Source: Spirosoma sp. SC4-14 (GTDB taxonomy: Bacteria > Bacteroidota > Bacteroidia > Cytophagales > Spirosomataceae). From it: 64,000 nt of DNA. The notes under the pieces are model-generated. The model was not told the origin of the DNA. It saw only the letters and a list, made by a program, of their open reading frames with translations, and did not search any database. The translations under genes and the position numbers were made by a program. The stretch covers positions 5,263,001-5,327,000 of the forward strand of contig NZ_CP147518.1 in the NCBI RefSeq assembly GCF_037201965.1, in the 5' to 3' direction. Positions 34,565 through 44,331 of the stretch are shown piece after piece; within the stretch, counting starts at the first letter, position 1, and every line of letters starts with the position of its first letter.

Positions 34565-37304
34565 CCTGTCTCTGATCATCTGCTCGCTACTGTATCTGGG
34601 TATATTGTTTGGAATTGCCGACTGGGCCGAACGCCAACGCGCCCGAGGCCATACAGGTCGTGGCATAGTCGGCAATTCCTACGTATATGCTCTGTCGCTG
34701 GCGGTCTACTGCACAGCCTGGACCTTTTATGGCAGCGTTGGCAAAGCAGCCTCCGAAGGTATAGGCTTTCTGTCGGTTTACATTGGCCCCACGCTGATGG
34801 CACCGCTCTGGTGGCTTATTCTGCGGAAGATGATCCGCATCTGCAAACGGCAGGGCATCACCAATATCGCGGATTTTATATCGGCCCGTTATGGCAAAAG
34901 CCGTGGATTAGGTGTGCTGGTCACACTGGTCTGTGTTATTGGCATAACGCCCTATATATCGATTCAGATACGAGCCATTGCCACCAGCTTTGCCAGTTTA
35001 TCAGGAAAAGGATCATCGATTAAACCCATATCGTTTCTGAGCGATCATGCGTTTTTGCTAACACTGTTGCTGGCCTTATTTGCTATTCTGTTCGGCACGC
35101 GCAAACTCGAAGCCAACGAACGGCACGAAGGTCTGGTAGCAGCCATTGCGTTCGAATCGCTGGTAAAACTCGTCGCCTTTGTAGCTGTAGGCGCATTCGT
35201 TACGTTCGGGTTGTTCAACGGTCCCGGCGATATTTTTGGTCGGGCCGCCAGCTTGCCCAAGCTGGCCGACAACTTTCATTTCGGGCCTGGTCACAGCACC
35301 AGCGACTGGTTCTGGGAAAGTTTATTATCCGGGTTTGCGGTGTTGTTTCTACCGCGTCAGTTTCAGGTGGCCGTTGTCGAGAATGTCGACGAAAAGCACC
35401 TCAACAAAGCGATGTGGCTCTTTCCGCTCTACCTGTTTCTGATTACGCTGTTTGTGTTACCGATGGCATTTGGTGGCCAACTGGTTCTGGGAGCTTCGGC
35501 AAACCCCGATGAGTATGTGCTGTTTCTTCCACTCCGAAACAACCAGCCGGGTTTAGCTATGCTGGCCTATCTGGGTGGTTTTTCGGCCGCTACCAGCATG
35601 ATTATCATTGAAACAACAGCATTGAGCGTCATGATCAGCAATAACCTGGTGATGCCACTGTTACTGACCCGTCCTTCCTGGCAAAACCGATGGGGTATGC
35701 ACCCAGCCTCGTTCGTTCTAAACACCCGTCGACTGGCCATTCTCGCGCTTCTTCTGTTGGCTTATGTCTATTATCGTGTGGTTTCCGACCGGCTTCCACT
35801 GGTTTCGGTAGGTATGATTTCGTTTGCGGCTGTAGCCCAGTTTGCACCGGCAATTATTGGCGGGCTTTTCTGGAAACAAGGCTCATTTGCCGGAGCCCGG
35901 CTAGGCCTGCTGGCTGGTGTTGGTATCTGGTTCTATACCCTTGTTCTGCCCACTATTATCCCCGTCGACGAGTACCCGGCTATTCTCACAAATACTCCGT
36001 CTGTTTTGCGGCTGTTGCGTCCCAATGCTTTGTTTGGTCTGCATCATTACGGCCCTATTGCCCATTCTGTATTCTGGTCGCTACTGATTAATACGGGTCT
36101 ATATGTCTGGGGGTCGCTCCGCCAGTCGCAACGCGCAACCGACGTTAATCAGGCCGTGTTGTTCGTAGATGTGTTCCGGCTCGAGCGTTCGCACCCGGTA
36201 GCCTGGAAAGGAACTGCGCTTCTTACCGACATTCAGGGCTTACTGGCTACTTTTTTTGGCAGAGAACGGGCTATTCATATTCTGGAACGCTATATCCGGC
36301 GCTTTAGCATCGATTCGAGTCAGCCGTTTGCCGATCCTCGGTTGGTTACACAGGCCGAACGGATTCTGGCGGGAGCCGTAGGTGCTGCTTCGGCCCGGAT
36401 TCTGGTTTCGTCCGTAACCAAGGAAGAACCCCTGAGCACCGGCGAAGTTATTCAGATTCTGAAGAGTTCGCAGGAATTAATGATCGCCAACAAAAAACTA
36501 ATTCGTCAGTCGTCCGAACTCCAGCAGCTAACCAGTCAGCTACGCGATGTTAACGAACGGCTTCAACGGGCCGATCAGCAGAAAGATGACTTTTTGTCGA
36601 CTGTAACCCACGAAATCAGAACGCCTATCACCTCGATACGCGCCCTGACCGAAATCCTACAGGACGAACCCGATCTGGAGATCGACATCCGTCAGCAGTT
36701 TCTGAATACTATTGTTCGGGAATCGGAACGGCTTACCCGGCTCATCGACCAGATTCTCGAACTCGACCGAATCCAGTCGGGCCGTATTCCACTCTCGCTA
36801 ACGGAAGTATCACCAACGAACCTGATTCTGGAATCGGTCGAAACCGTTCGTCCATTGGCAGCCGACAAAAAACTAACTATTTCCATCGATACTCCCGCCC
36901 GACCGGTATCGATTATGGCCGACTATGACCGATTGATGCAGGTTATGATCAATTTACTGTCCAATGCGGTCAAATTCAGCCCGGAAGGCAGCTTACCCAT
37001 CGACGTTCGTTTGGTTTCCGATCATCAATATTGCACCGTAGACGTGACCGACCGCGGAATTGGCATTGACCCAGTTCATCAGGAGCTGATTTTTGATAAA
37101 TTTTATCAGGCTCACCCCAGCGGTCCGCGAAAACCGAAAGGAAGTGGCCTTGGTCTGGCCATTTCCCGCATGTTGGTTGAGTTACATCAGGGCGCTCTTT
37201 CCGTCAGGAGCAGACCAGGACAGGGGTCGACCTTTACCATCCAGCTCCCACTACTGGTTAATACGTCAGTAAATAATGATATTAGCAACTCTTATTTACA
37301 TTGA
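34557..37304 (+). CDS. Sodium:solute-symporter/sensor histidine kinase fusion (CrbS/CbrA type)
   Basis: 915 residues. Residues about 1-520 form an SLC5-type transporter with ~13 helices (YALSLAVYCTAWTFYGSVGKAA, GITPYISIQIRAIA, FLPRQFQVAVVENVDE). A linker and coiled coil (about 560-675, QQLTSQLRDVNERLQRADQQ) lead to a histidine kinase: H685 in STVTHEIRTPITS, the N box NLLSNAVKFSPEG near 798, DRGIGID, and the G box GSGLGLAIS near 861. CrbS in Vibrio and Pseudomonas has this layout and controls acs expression with CrbR. The receiver gene follows 32 bases on, and acs/prpE follow that. Acetate or propionate sensing is the inference. Confidence 0.93.
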   Translation: MTSLSLIICSLLYLGILFGIADWAERQRARGHTGRGIVGNSYVYALSLAVYCTAWTFYGSVGKAASEGIGFLSVYIGPTLMAPLWWLILRKMIRICKRQGITNIADFISARYGKSRGLGVLVTLVCVIGITPYISIQIRAIATSFASLSGKGSSIKPISFLSDHAFLLTLLLALFAILFGTRKLEANERHEGLVAAIAFESLVKLVAFVAVGAFVTFGLFNGPGDIFGRAASLPKLADNFHFGPGHSTSDWFWESLLSGFAVLFLPRQFQVAVVENVDEKHLNKAMWLFPLYLFLITLFVLPMAFGGQLVLGASANPDEYVLFLPLRNNQPGLAMLAYLGGFSAATSMIIIETTALSVMISNNLVMPLLLTRPSWQNRWGMHPASFVLNTRRLAILALLLLAYVYYRVVSDRLPLVSVGMISFAAVAQFAPAIIGGLFWKQGSFAGARLGLLAGVGIWFYTLVLPTIIPVDEYPAILTNTPSVLRLLRPNALFGLHHYGPIAHSVFWSLLINTGLYVWGSLRQSQRATDVNQAVLFVDVFRLERSHPVAWKGTALLTDIQGLLATFFGRERAIHILERYIRRFSIDSSQPFADPRLVTQAERILAGAVGAASARILVSSVTKEEPLSTGEVIQILKSSQELMIANKKLIRQSSELQQLTSQLRDVNERLQRADQQKDDFLSTVTHEIRTPITSIRALTEILQDEPDLEIDIRQQFLNTIVRESERLTRLIDQILELDRIQSGRIPLSLTEVSPTNLILESVETVRPLAADKKLTISIDTPARPVSIMADYDRLMQVMINLLSNAVKFSPEGSLPIDVRLVSDHQYCTVDVTDRGIGIDPVHQELIFDKFYQAHPSGPRKPKGSGLGLAISRMLVELHQGALSVRSRPGQGSTFTIQLPLLVNTSVNNDISNSYLH

Positions 37305-37336
37305 TTTCTGCCAGGCCGCCGAATAGAACCGCAACT

Positions 37337-37714
37337 ATGAATACGCACATACTTATTGCCGACGATGAACCCAGCATTCTGATGTCACTTGAATTTTTGA
37401 TGAAAAAACAAGGCTATCAGGTATTGATTGCACGCGATGGCGCAGAGGCTTACGAACTGTTGCAACAACACCATCCTAAAGTGCTGCTGCTCGATGTTAT
37501 GATGCCCGGCATGAATGGCTATGAACTGTGTGCGTATGTCCGCAAAACACCGGGCTTTGAGCATACGAAAGTTATCTTTTTGAGTGCCAAGAATAAAGAT
37601 ATTGATTTTCAGCGTGGCTACGATGCTGGTGCCGACTTATACCTAACCAAACCGTTTTCGACCCGCGAACTGGTTAGCAAAGTTCGCGAAATGCTCACTG
37701 GCCGCCCAACCTGA
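37337..37714 (+). CDS. Single-domain response regulator, partner of the symporter-kinase
   Basis: 125 residues from ATG 37337; a TTG at 37301 is open but lies inside the kinase gene's end. Complete receiver: D9/D10 (IADDEPS), D53 (LLLDVMMPG), S83 (IFLSAKN), K105 (LTKPFS). It stops right after the last helix, so there is no DNA-binding output domain, unlike CrbR (LuxR-type). It must signal through another protein or a phosphotransfer step. Its position between the kinase and acyl-CoA synthetases makes it the obvious phosphate acceptor. Confidence 0.93.
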   Translation: MNTHILIADDEPSILMSLEFLMKKQGYQVLIARDGAEAYELLQQHHPKVLLLDVMMPGMNGYELCAYVRKTPGFEHTKVIFLSAKNKDIDFQRGYDAGADLYLTKPFSTRELVSKVREMLTGRPT

Positions 37715-37737
37715 CCGTTACCAAAATCTTTACGATC

Positions 37738-39663
37738 ATGACTACTGCATCACGCACCTATGCCGACGAGTATGCACGAAGCTTGAACGATCCGGCAAAT
37801 TTCTGGGCTGAGCAGGCCCGGCGCATTCCCTGGTATAAAACGCCAGACCAGATTCTGACTACCGACGAGGAAGGCCTGACTCGCTGGTTTGCCGATGGCG
37901 TGCTAAATACCTGCTATGCTGCGGTCGATTATCATGCCGATCATGGTCGCGCCAACCAGGCTGCGCTGATCTACGACTCGCCCGTAACGGCAACCAAACG
38001 AACCATCACCTACGGTCAGCTACGCGATGAAGTCGCGCAACTGGCCGGAGCATTGAGGGCGGCTGGTGTCGAAAAAGGCGATACGGTGGTGATTTATATG
38101 CCCATGATTCCCGAAACGGCCTTTGCCATGCTGGCCTGTGCGCGGATTGGTGCTGTTCATTCGGTAGTATTCGGAGGCTTTGCTCCACACGAACTGGCCA
38201 TTCGCATCGACGACGCCCAGCCGAAAGTGATCCTGTCGGCATCCTGCGGTATCGAGTTTGACCGGACCATTGCCTATAAGCCTTTGCTCGATGAAGCCCT
38301 CGGCAAAGCAAGCCACCGTCCGTTGTGTACCTTCATTTTACAGCGCCCGCAGTACACAGCTTCGCTTCAACCAGACCGCGATTTCGACTGGCAAACCGCC
38401 GTTGCGAAGGCCACGCCTGCCGACTGCGTTCCGGTCAACGCCACTGATCCGCTCTATATTCTGTATACCTCCGGCACCACCGGCAAACCCAAAGGCATTG
38501 TTCGCGACAATGGAGGCCATGCCGTAGCGCTTTCCTACAGTCTGGAAACCGTTTTTTCGCTCGACCCAGGCGATGTAATCTTTACCGCATCTGATTTTGG
38601 CTGGGCCGTTGGACATAGCTATTCGGTTTATGCACCACTATTTCGCGGCTGTACGTCGGTCATTCTGGAAGGCAAACCGGTCCGAACGCCCGACGCCGGT
38701 ACGTTCTGGCGGATTATCCATGACTATCATGTAAAGGTTTTATTTACGGCACCGACCGCCTTTCGGGCAATTCGGAAAGAAGACCCAACGGCCAGTTTGC
38801 GAGACCAGTATGATCTATCGTCACTACGTTATGTTTTTGTGGCGGGCGAACGCTGCGACCCATCGACACTTCATTGGCTTGAGGAAACGACAGGCGTACC
38901 CGTCATCGATAACTGGTGGCAAACCGAATCAGGGTGGCCAATGGTGGCCAATCCGACCGGCATTGAATTACAGCCCATTAAGGCCGGATCGGCTACAAAG
39001 CCGGTACCGGGTTATGATTTACAAATTCTGGATGAAGATGGCAATAATCAACCTCCCGACACAACGGGTTTAGTTTGTTTGAAATTGCCGCTACCGCCGG
39101 GTTGCTTTCCGACGCTCTGGCGCGACACTCCCCGGTTTCAGGCCGGTTATCTAAGCCGGTTTCCGGGCTATTACCTATCCGGCGATGGTGGGTATATTGA
39201 CGAAGATGGCTACGTATTCATTATGGGTCGGGTGGATGACGTTATCAACGTAGCCGGACATCGGTTATCGACCGGAGAAATGGAAGAACTGGTAGGCAGT
39301 CATCCGGCCGTTGCCGAATGTGCTGTAGTTGGCATTGCCTGTGAATTGCGGGGCCAGCGGCCGGTGGGTCTCGTAGTACTTAAAGATGGACTAAGCATAG
39401 ATGCCATACAACTCGAACAGGAGTTGGTTACCTTAATCCGAACGCAAATTGGCGCTATCGCCTGTTTTCAGCAGGCGATAGCCGTAAAGCGGCTCCCCAA
39501 AACGCGGTCGGGGAAAATTCTGCGCAAAACCATTCGACAACTCGCTGACGGCGAAAATTTTACGATGCCACCAACCATCGACGATCCGGCTATTCTCGAC
39601 GAAATCAAAGCCAATCTCCAGTTGTATCGCATTGGTTTGGCGTTCGCCAGCAGCGATCTATAG
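37738..39663 (+). CDS. prpE: Propionyl-CoA synthetase-like AMP-forming enzyme
   Basis: 641 residues. Motifs: the AMP-binding P-loop YTSGTTGKPKG (about 241-251), DNWWQTESGWP, and the hinge/C-terminal domain with PKTRSGKILRK (catalytic Lys near 593, which is the acetylation target in this family). The TESGWP form is typical of PrpE, where Acs has TETGGI. It adenylates propionate (or a similar short acid) and transfers it to CoA. It follows the response regulator by 23 bases and precedes acs by 90, in the same direction. Substrate preference is inferred from the motif. Confidence 0.85.
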   Translation: MTTASRTYADEYARSLNDPANFWAEQARRIPWYKTPDQILTTDEEGLTRWFADGVLNTCYAAVDYHADHGRANQAALIYDSPVTATKRTITYGQLRDEVAQLAGALRAAGVEKGDTVVIYMPMIPETAFAMLACARIGAVHSVVFGGFAPHELAIRIDDAQPKVILSASCGIEFDRTIAYKPLLDEALGKASHRPLCTFILQRPQYTASLQPDRDFDWQTAVAKATPADCVPVNATDPLYILYTSGTTGKPKGIVRDNGGHAVALSYSLETVFSLDPGDVIFTASDFGWAVGHSYSVYAPLFRGCTSVILEGKPVRTPDAGTFWRIIHDYHVKVLFTAPTAFRAIRKEDPTASLRDQYDLSSLRYVFVAGERCDPSTLHWLEETTGVPVIDNWWQTESGWPMVANPTGIELQPIKAGSATKPVPGYDLQILDEDGNNQPPDTTGLVCLKLPLPPGCFPTLWRDTPRFQAGYLSRFPGYYLSGDGGYIDEDGYVFIMGRVDDVINVAGHRLSTGEMEELVGSHPAVAECAVVGIACELRGQRPVGLVVLKDGLSIDAIQLEQELVTLIRTQIGAIACFQQAIAVKRLPKTRSGKILRKTIRQLADGENFTMPPTIDDPAILDEIKANLQLYRIGLAFASSDL

Positions 39664-39753
39664 CAAATAAGCAAACTTTAAGAACAAACTATACTCAACG
39701 CCTTTTAACTTTACCCGCATAATTCAAAAGTTTCTTTATTACCCTTTATTTTT

Positions 39754-41649
39754 ATGCGTATCCGAACCTTTGCCGACTACCAGACTGCTTACCAGAAAAG
39801 CGTCGAAGACCCTGAAGCATTCTGGGCCGAAATCGCACAGAATTTTCTCTGGCGCAAACCCTGGACCAAAACCTTACAGTGGAACTTCACGGAACCGAAC
39901 GTTAAATGGTTCATGGGCGGCAAGCTCAATATCACCGAAAACTGCCTCGACCGGCACCTTGCCGACCGGGGCGACCAGCCCGCCATTGTCTGGGAACCCA
40001 ACGATCCACATGAAGCGGGGGTTACGCTCACCTACCGGATGCTCCACGATCAGGTCTGCCGGTTTGCCAACGTTCTCAAGCGCAATGGGGTTGTGAAAGG
40101 CGACCGCGTTTGTATCTATATGCCGATGGTTCCCGAGCTGGCTATTTCCGTGCTGGCCTGTGCCCGCATTGGCGCTATCCACTCCGTTGTGTTTGGTGGT
40201 TTCTCGGCACAGAGTATCGCCGACCGGATTAACGACGCCCAGTGCAAAGTGGTTGTTACGGCCGATGGCGCTTACCGGGGTAATAAAGAAATTCCGCTCA
40301 AAAGCACCGTCGATGATGCATTGATTGGCTGCCCAAGCGTTGAAAAAGTCATTGTGATGACCCGTACCCGCACCCCGGTTTCCATGCTGAAAGGACGCGA
40401 TGTCTGGTGGGAACAGGAAATTAAGCAGGTAACGGCCGACTGCCCTGCCGAAGAGATGGATGCCGAAGATATGCTGTTCATTCTCTATACGTCTGGCTCA
40501 ACCGGCAAGCCGAAAGGGGTTGTGCATACCTGCGGGGGCTATATGGTCTATGCGGCCTATTCGTTCCAGAATGTGTTTCAGTACGAACCGGGCCAAACAC
40601 ACTTCTGTACGGCCGACATTGGCTGGATTACGGGGCATAGCTACATCGTATACGGGCCACTGGCCTGTGGAGCAACCTCTATCATTTTTGAGGGCGTTCC
40701 TACCTATCCCGACGCGGGTCGTTTCTGGGATATTGTCGATAAATATAACGTCAATATTCTCTATACTGCTCCTACCGCCATTCGTTCGCTGATGGGCTTT
40801 GGTCTGGACAAAGTGGAAAACCACGACCTGAGCAGTTTGCAGGTACTTGGTTCGGTGGGAGAACCGATCAACGAAGAAGCCTGGCACTGGTACGACGACC
40901 ACATTGGCAAAAATCGCTGCCCAATTGTCGATACCTGGTGGCAGACCGAAACGGGTGGTATTCTGATCTCTCCGCTGGCAGGTATCACACCTACCAAACC
41001 GGCTTATGCTACGCTGCCGCTACCAGGTGTGCAGCCCATGCTGGTAGATGAGAACGGTAAAGAAATCGAAGGTAATGGTGTAAGCGGAAACCTGTGCATG
41101 AAATTCCCCTGGCCGGGCATGCTGCGAACAACCTATGGCGATCATGAGCGCTGCCGCCAGACCTACTTTGCGACATACCCGGGCCTGTATTTCACAGGCG
41201 ACGGCTGCCTGCGTAATGAAGATGGCTATTACCGCATCACAGGCCGGGTCGACGATGTGCTGAACGTATCGGGGCACCGCATCGGCACCGCCGAAGTAGA
41301 AAATGCCATCAACATGCACACGGGCGTGGTAGAGAGCGCGGTAGTCGGCTACCCGCACGACATCAAAGGCCAGGGCATCTATGCCTACGTGATTACCGAT
41401 CAGCAGCCAGCCGCCCACGACGCCGAGTTAACCAAGCGCGACATTCTGGCAACGGTAAGCCGGGTAATTGGTCCGATTGCGAAACCCGACAAGATTCAGT
41501 TTGTGAGCGGTTTACCCAAAACGCGCTCCGGCAAAATCATGCGTCGAATCCTGCGCAAAATTGCTGAAGGAGACACCAGTAATCTGGGCGATACCACTAC
41601 CCTACTCGATCCGGCCGTAGTAGACGAAATCAAGGCTGGCGCGTTATAA
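39754..41649 (+). CDS. acs: Acetyl-CoA synthetase (AMP-forming)
   Basis: 631 residues. Blocks: FSAQSIADRI, the P-loop YTSGSTGKPKG (about 244-254), VDTWWQTETGGI with the Trp that limits the acyl pocket to acetate, and PKTRSGKIMRRILRK with catalytic/acetylatable Lys near 593. Activates acetate to acetyl-CoA via acetyl-AMP. It is the last gene of the sensing/uptake/activation block and is closed by a terminator. In CrbS systems this enzyme is the principal target of the kinase. Confidence 0.95.
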   Translation: MRIRTFADYQTAYQKSVEDPEAFWAEIAQNFLWRKPWTKTLQWNFTEPNVKWFMGGKLNITENCLDRHLADRGDQPAIVWEPNDPHEAGVTLTYRMLHDQVCRFANVLKRNGVVKGDRVCIYMPMVPELAISVLACARIGAIHSVVFGGFSAQSIADRINDAQCKVVVTADGAYRGNKEIPLKSTVDDALIGCPSVEKVIVMTRTRTPVSMLKGRDVWWEQEIKQVTADCPAEEMDAEDMLFILYTSGSTGKPKGVVHTCGGYMVYAAYSFQNVFQYEPGQTHFCTADIGWITGHSYIVYGPLACGATSIIFEGVPTYPDAGRFWDIVDKYNVNILYTAPTAIRSLMGFGLDKVENHDLSSLQVLGSVGEPINEEAWHWYDDHIGKNRCPIVDTWWQTETGGILISPLAGITPTKPAYATLPLPGVQPMLVDENGKEIEGNGVSGNLCMKFPWPGMLRTTYGDHERCRQTYFATYPGLYFTGDGCLRNEDGYYRITGRVDDVLNVSGHRIGTAEVENAINMHTGVVESAVVGYPHDIKGQGIYAYVITDQQPAAHDAELTKRDILATVSRVIGPIAKPDKIQFVSGLPKTRSGKIMRRILRKIAEGDTSNLGDTTTLLDPAVVDEIKAGAL

Positions 41650-41655
41650 GTAGCA

Positions 41656-41689
41656 AAGCCGGTAGGTTTACCTTACCGGCTTATTTTTT
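41656..41689 (+). terminator. Intrinsic terminator after acs
   Basis: AAGCCGGTAGG pairs with CCTTACCGGCTT (one bulge, loop TTTA), followed by ATTTTTT. It starts seven bases after the acs stop. Confidence 0.85.
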
Positions 41690-41717
41690 AAATAAACAAT
41701 CAAAAAGCATTTAGTCT

Positions 41718-41802
41718 TATAGACCTGTGAATTAACTTGTAATGAAGCCTATTCCCTTTTTTTGGAAGAAGGCTTCATTACAAGTTAATTCACAGGTCTA
41801 TA
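41718..41802. repeat. Perfect 32-bp inverted repeat
   Basis: The arms 41718-41749 and 41771-41802 are exact reverse complements (TATAGACCTGTGAATTAACT... and its complement), with a 21-base loop containing a T-run. It lies between the acs terminator and the ABC exporter. A 60-codon frame across it is an artefact of the repeat. Confidence 0.9.
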
Positions 41803-42090
41803 AAGAAATTTACGCATACACCTCCCCAAAAACTGTTATTATCTGTACGGATAACGACATACTGAGTGCGGCTCCAGTATTATCAGACTTACGGCTAACC
41901 GTTAACGGGCTGTTTGATCGCTAAAATCTCCCTCCCTTTTCGATTGCTACCAGAACGATCTGCTCTGATTCTGACAGTCCACAAACAACTCCACAGGCAG
42001 TGACCTAAATTGTCCCTTTTTGTGTTGTAAAAGAAACGCTATCTGGTGTTTTGAGCCAACACGCATTGATCGCCTTACTACCATCACTTT

Positions 42091-43863
42091 ATGCAACTTC
42101 TTTACAGCTATTTACGGCGCTACTGGGGCCTGTTGGGGCTTGCCCTGCTCTTAGCCGCCATCAATCAGGTTTTCTCCCTGCTCGATCCCTACATTTTCCG
42201 AAAAATTATTGACCAGTATGTCGTCAAACCCGGTGGCGAATTACGTCCAACCGGTTTCTGGAGTTTCCTGAAAGGCGGTGCGGGCCTATTGATTTTACAG
42301 GCACTTGGCGTGGCTATGGTCAGCCGTATTGCCAAAAATTTTCAGGACTATTATGTCAATGTAATTACGCAGCGACTGGGTGCCCGGCTCTACACCGATG
42401 GCTTACGGCATTCGCTCGACCTCCCCTACCAGGTCTTTGAAGACCAGCGCTCGGGCGAAACGCTGGGCAAACTGCAAAAAGTGCGGGCCGATGTCGAAAA
42501 GCTGATCCAATCGTTTGTGAATGTGCTGTTTACGTCAGTAGTGGGCATTATCTTTGTGATGTGGTATGCTTCCACGGTCTACTGGCCTATCGCTCCCGCT
42601 TACTTCCTGACTATTCCGCTCCTGGGCTTTGTCAGTTCGCTGCTGAGCAAAAAAATCAAAACCGTTCAGAAAACAATTGTAGCCGAAACAACCGCACTAG
42701 CCGGGTCGACCACCGAAAGCTTACGGAATATCGAACTCGTAAAAAGCCTTGGCCTGGCTCAGCAGGAAACCGAACGGCTCAATGCCACTACCGGTAAAAT
42801 TCTGAAACTCGAACTCAAAAAAGTACGCTACATCCGGTCATTATCCTTCATTCAGGGCACGTTTGTGAACCTGCTCCGCAATGCAATCATGCTGTTTATG
42901 CTATATCTGGTGGTGAAAGAGCAGATAACGGTCGGTGAATTTTTCTCCTTGTTCATCTATTCGTTTGCCATTTTTGGCCCGTTGCAGGAACTTGGCAACA
43001 TTATCAACGTATACCGCGAAACAGAAGCGTCGCTGGCCAATTTTCAGCAGATTCTGGATACACCCCGCGATATACAACCGGCTCTACCCCAACCCGTACA
43101 CTCGCTCCAAACACTGGCTTTCGACGACGTTCACTTTAAGCACCTAACGGCCGCAAAACCGGCCCTCGACGGCATCTCATTCAACGCGCGCGTTGGCGAA
43201 ACCATTGCCTTTGTTGGCCCCAGTGGATCGGGTAAAACAACGCTCGTCAAACTATTGGTTGGCTTATACAAACCGCTGAGTGGTCAGATTTTGTATAACG
43301 GCATAGCGGGTTCAGATGTTAACCTCGACGAACTGCGCGAACAAATTGGCTTTGTAACGCAGGATACGCAACTGTTTGCGGGCACCATTCGCGAAAATCT
43401 TCGGTTCGTAGCGCCCAATGCTACCGACGATGAGTGTCTGATGGCGTTGCACCAGGCGGCTGCCGACTCGCTTCTTGCCCGCGCTCCACAAGGGCTCGAT
43501 ACGGTTATTGGCGAAGGTGGTGTGAAGGTATCGGGTGGAGAAAAACAGCGGCTAAGCATTGCCCGCGCCCTTCTTAGAAGACCTTCCCTGCTGGTCTTCG
43601 ACGAAGCCACGTCGGCCCTCGATTCGCTCACCGAAGAAGAAATTACGGATACGGTTCGGCAGGTATCGTCTATGAACCAGCAAATTACGATTCTGATTGC
43701 TCACCGATTGAGCACTATTCTTCACGCCGACCGGATTTTTGTGCTCGAACAGGGGCACATTGTTGAGCAGGGACGCCACGAAGACCTGTTGATGCAGAAA
43801 GGGCTCTATTATGCCATGTGGCGCCAGCAAATTGGCGAACGCAAAGAACTGGTAACGGCGTAA
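42091..43863 (+). CDS. ABC transporter, fused membrane and ATPase domains (MsbA/LmrA type)
   Basis: 590 residues: six-helix transmembrane domain (about 1-320) and ATPase domain (about 340-585). ATPase motifs: Walker A GPSGSGKTT, signature VSGGEKQRLS, Walker B LLVFDEATSALD, and the switch His in LIAHRLSTI. This is a homodimeric exporter; substrate may be lipid or drug. Six bases separate it from the AraC-type regulator gene, so the two are probably cotranscribed. Confidence 0.92.
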   Translation: MQLLYSYLRRYWGLLGLALLLAAINQVFSLLDPYIFRKIIDQYVVKPGGELRPTGFWSFLKGGAGLLILQALGVAMVSRIAKNFQDYYVNVITQRLGARLYTDGLRHSLDLPYQVFEDQRSGETLGKLQKVRADVEKLIQSFVNVLFTSVVGIIFVMWYASTVYWPIAPAYFLTIPLLGFVSSLLSKKIKTVQKTIVAETTALAGSTTESLRNIELVKSLGLAQQETERLNATTGKILKLELKKVRYIRSLSFIQGTFVNLLRNAIMLFMLYLVVKEQITVGEFFSLFIYSFAIFGPLQELGNIINVYRETEASLANFQQILDTPRDIQPALPQPVHSLQTLAFDDVHFKHLTAAKPALDGISFNARVGETIAFVGPSGSGKTTLVKLLVGLYKPLSGQILYNGIAGSDVNLDELREQIGFVTQDTQLFAGTIRENLRFVAPNATDDECLMALHQAAADSLLARAPQGLDTVIGEGGVKVSGGEKQRLSIARALLRRPSLLVFDEATSALDSLTEEEITDTVRQVSSMNQQITILIAHRLSTILHADRIFVLEQGHIVEQGRHEDLLMQKGLYYAMWRQQIGERKELVTA

Positions 43864-43869
43864 TAATCT

Positions 43870-44289
43870 ATGACATTCTACCAACAGCAGTTCCTGAAAA
43901 TTCGTAGTGAATGTTACGCCGATGAGTATATATGCCAACAGGTGATGCGTGCCAAACGATTCATCGACAATCACTTTTCCGATAACATCGACCTCCACAC
44001 GATAGCCAGCGAAGCATCTCTGTCCAGGTTCCACTTTATCCGGGTCTTTAAACGACTGTATGGCCGCACACCGCACCAGTATGTCATCAGTGTTCGGATC
44101 GAACAGGCGAAACGGCTATTACGAGCCAACAGAGCCGTTAAAGACGTATGTTTCGCTGTTGGTTTTGAGAGCACCAGTTCATTTACCGGGCTTTTTAAAA
44201 AAGCAACAGGCTATACGCCATCCGACTATCCGCATCGGCAACAGGAAACTACCATAACCGCAATTTTCAAGAAGCATCTTCAGCCGTAA
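43870..44289 (+). CDS. AraC-family regulator, DNA-binding domain only
   Basis: 139 residues: the two-HTH AraC domain with LHTIASEASLSRFHFIRVFK, then TPHQYVISVRIEQAKRLL, CFAVGFESTSSFTGLFKKATGYTPSDYP. There is no N-terminal sensor domain, only ~30 extra residues. It starts six bases after the ABC exporter and is followed by a VOC gene; small AraC proteins paired with a VOC protein are a recurring arrangement. Confidence 0.88.
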   Translation: MTFYQQQFLKIRSECYADEYICQQVMRAKRFIDNHFSDNIDLHTIASEASLSRFHFIRVFKRLYGRTPHQYVISVRIEQAKRLLRANRAVKDVCFAVGFESTSSFTGLFKKATGYTPSDYPHRQQETTITAIFKKHLQP

Positions 44290-44331
44290 TCCACAATCTT
44301 TGCCAAACATATATTGACGGCATTATACCTG

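Noticed and set aside
41742..41924. A 60-codon plus-strand frame after acs
   Set aside because: It runs through the loop and right arm of the 32-bp inverted repeat, has unlikely composition, and there is no start signal; it is an artefact of the repeat.
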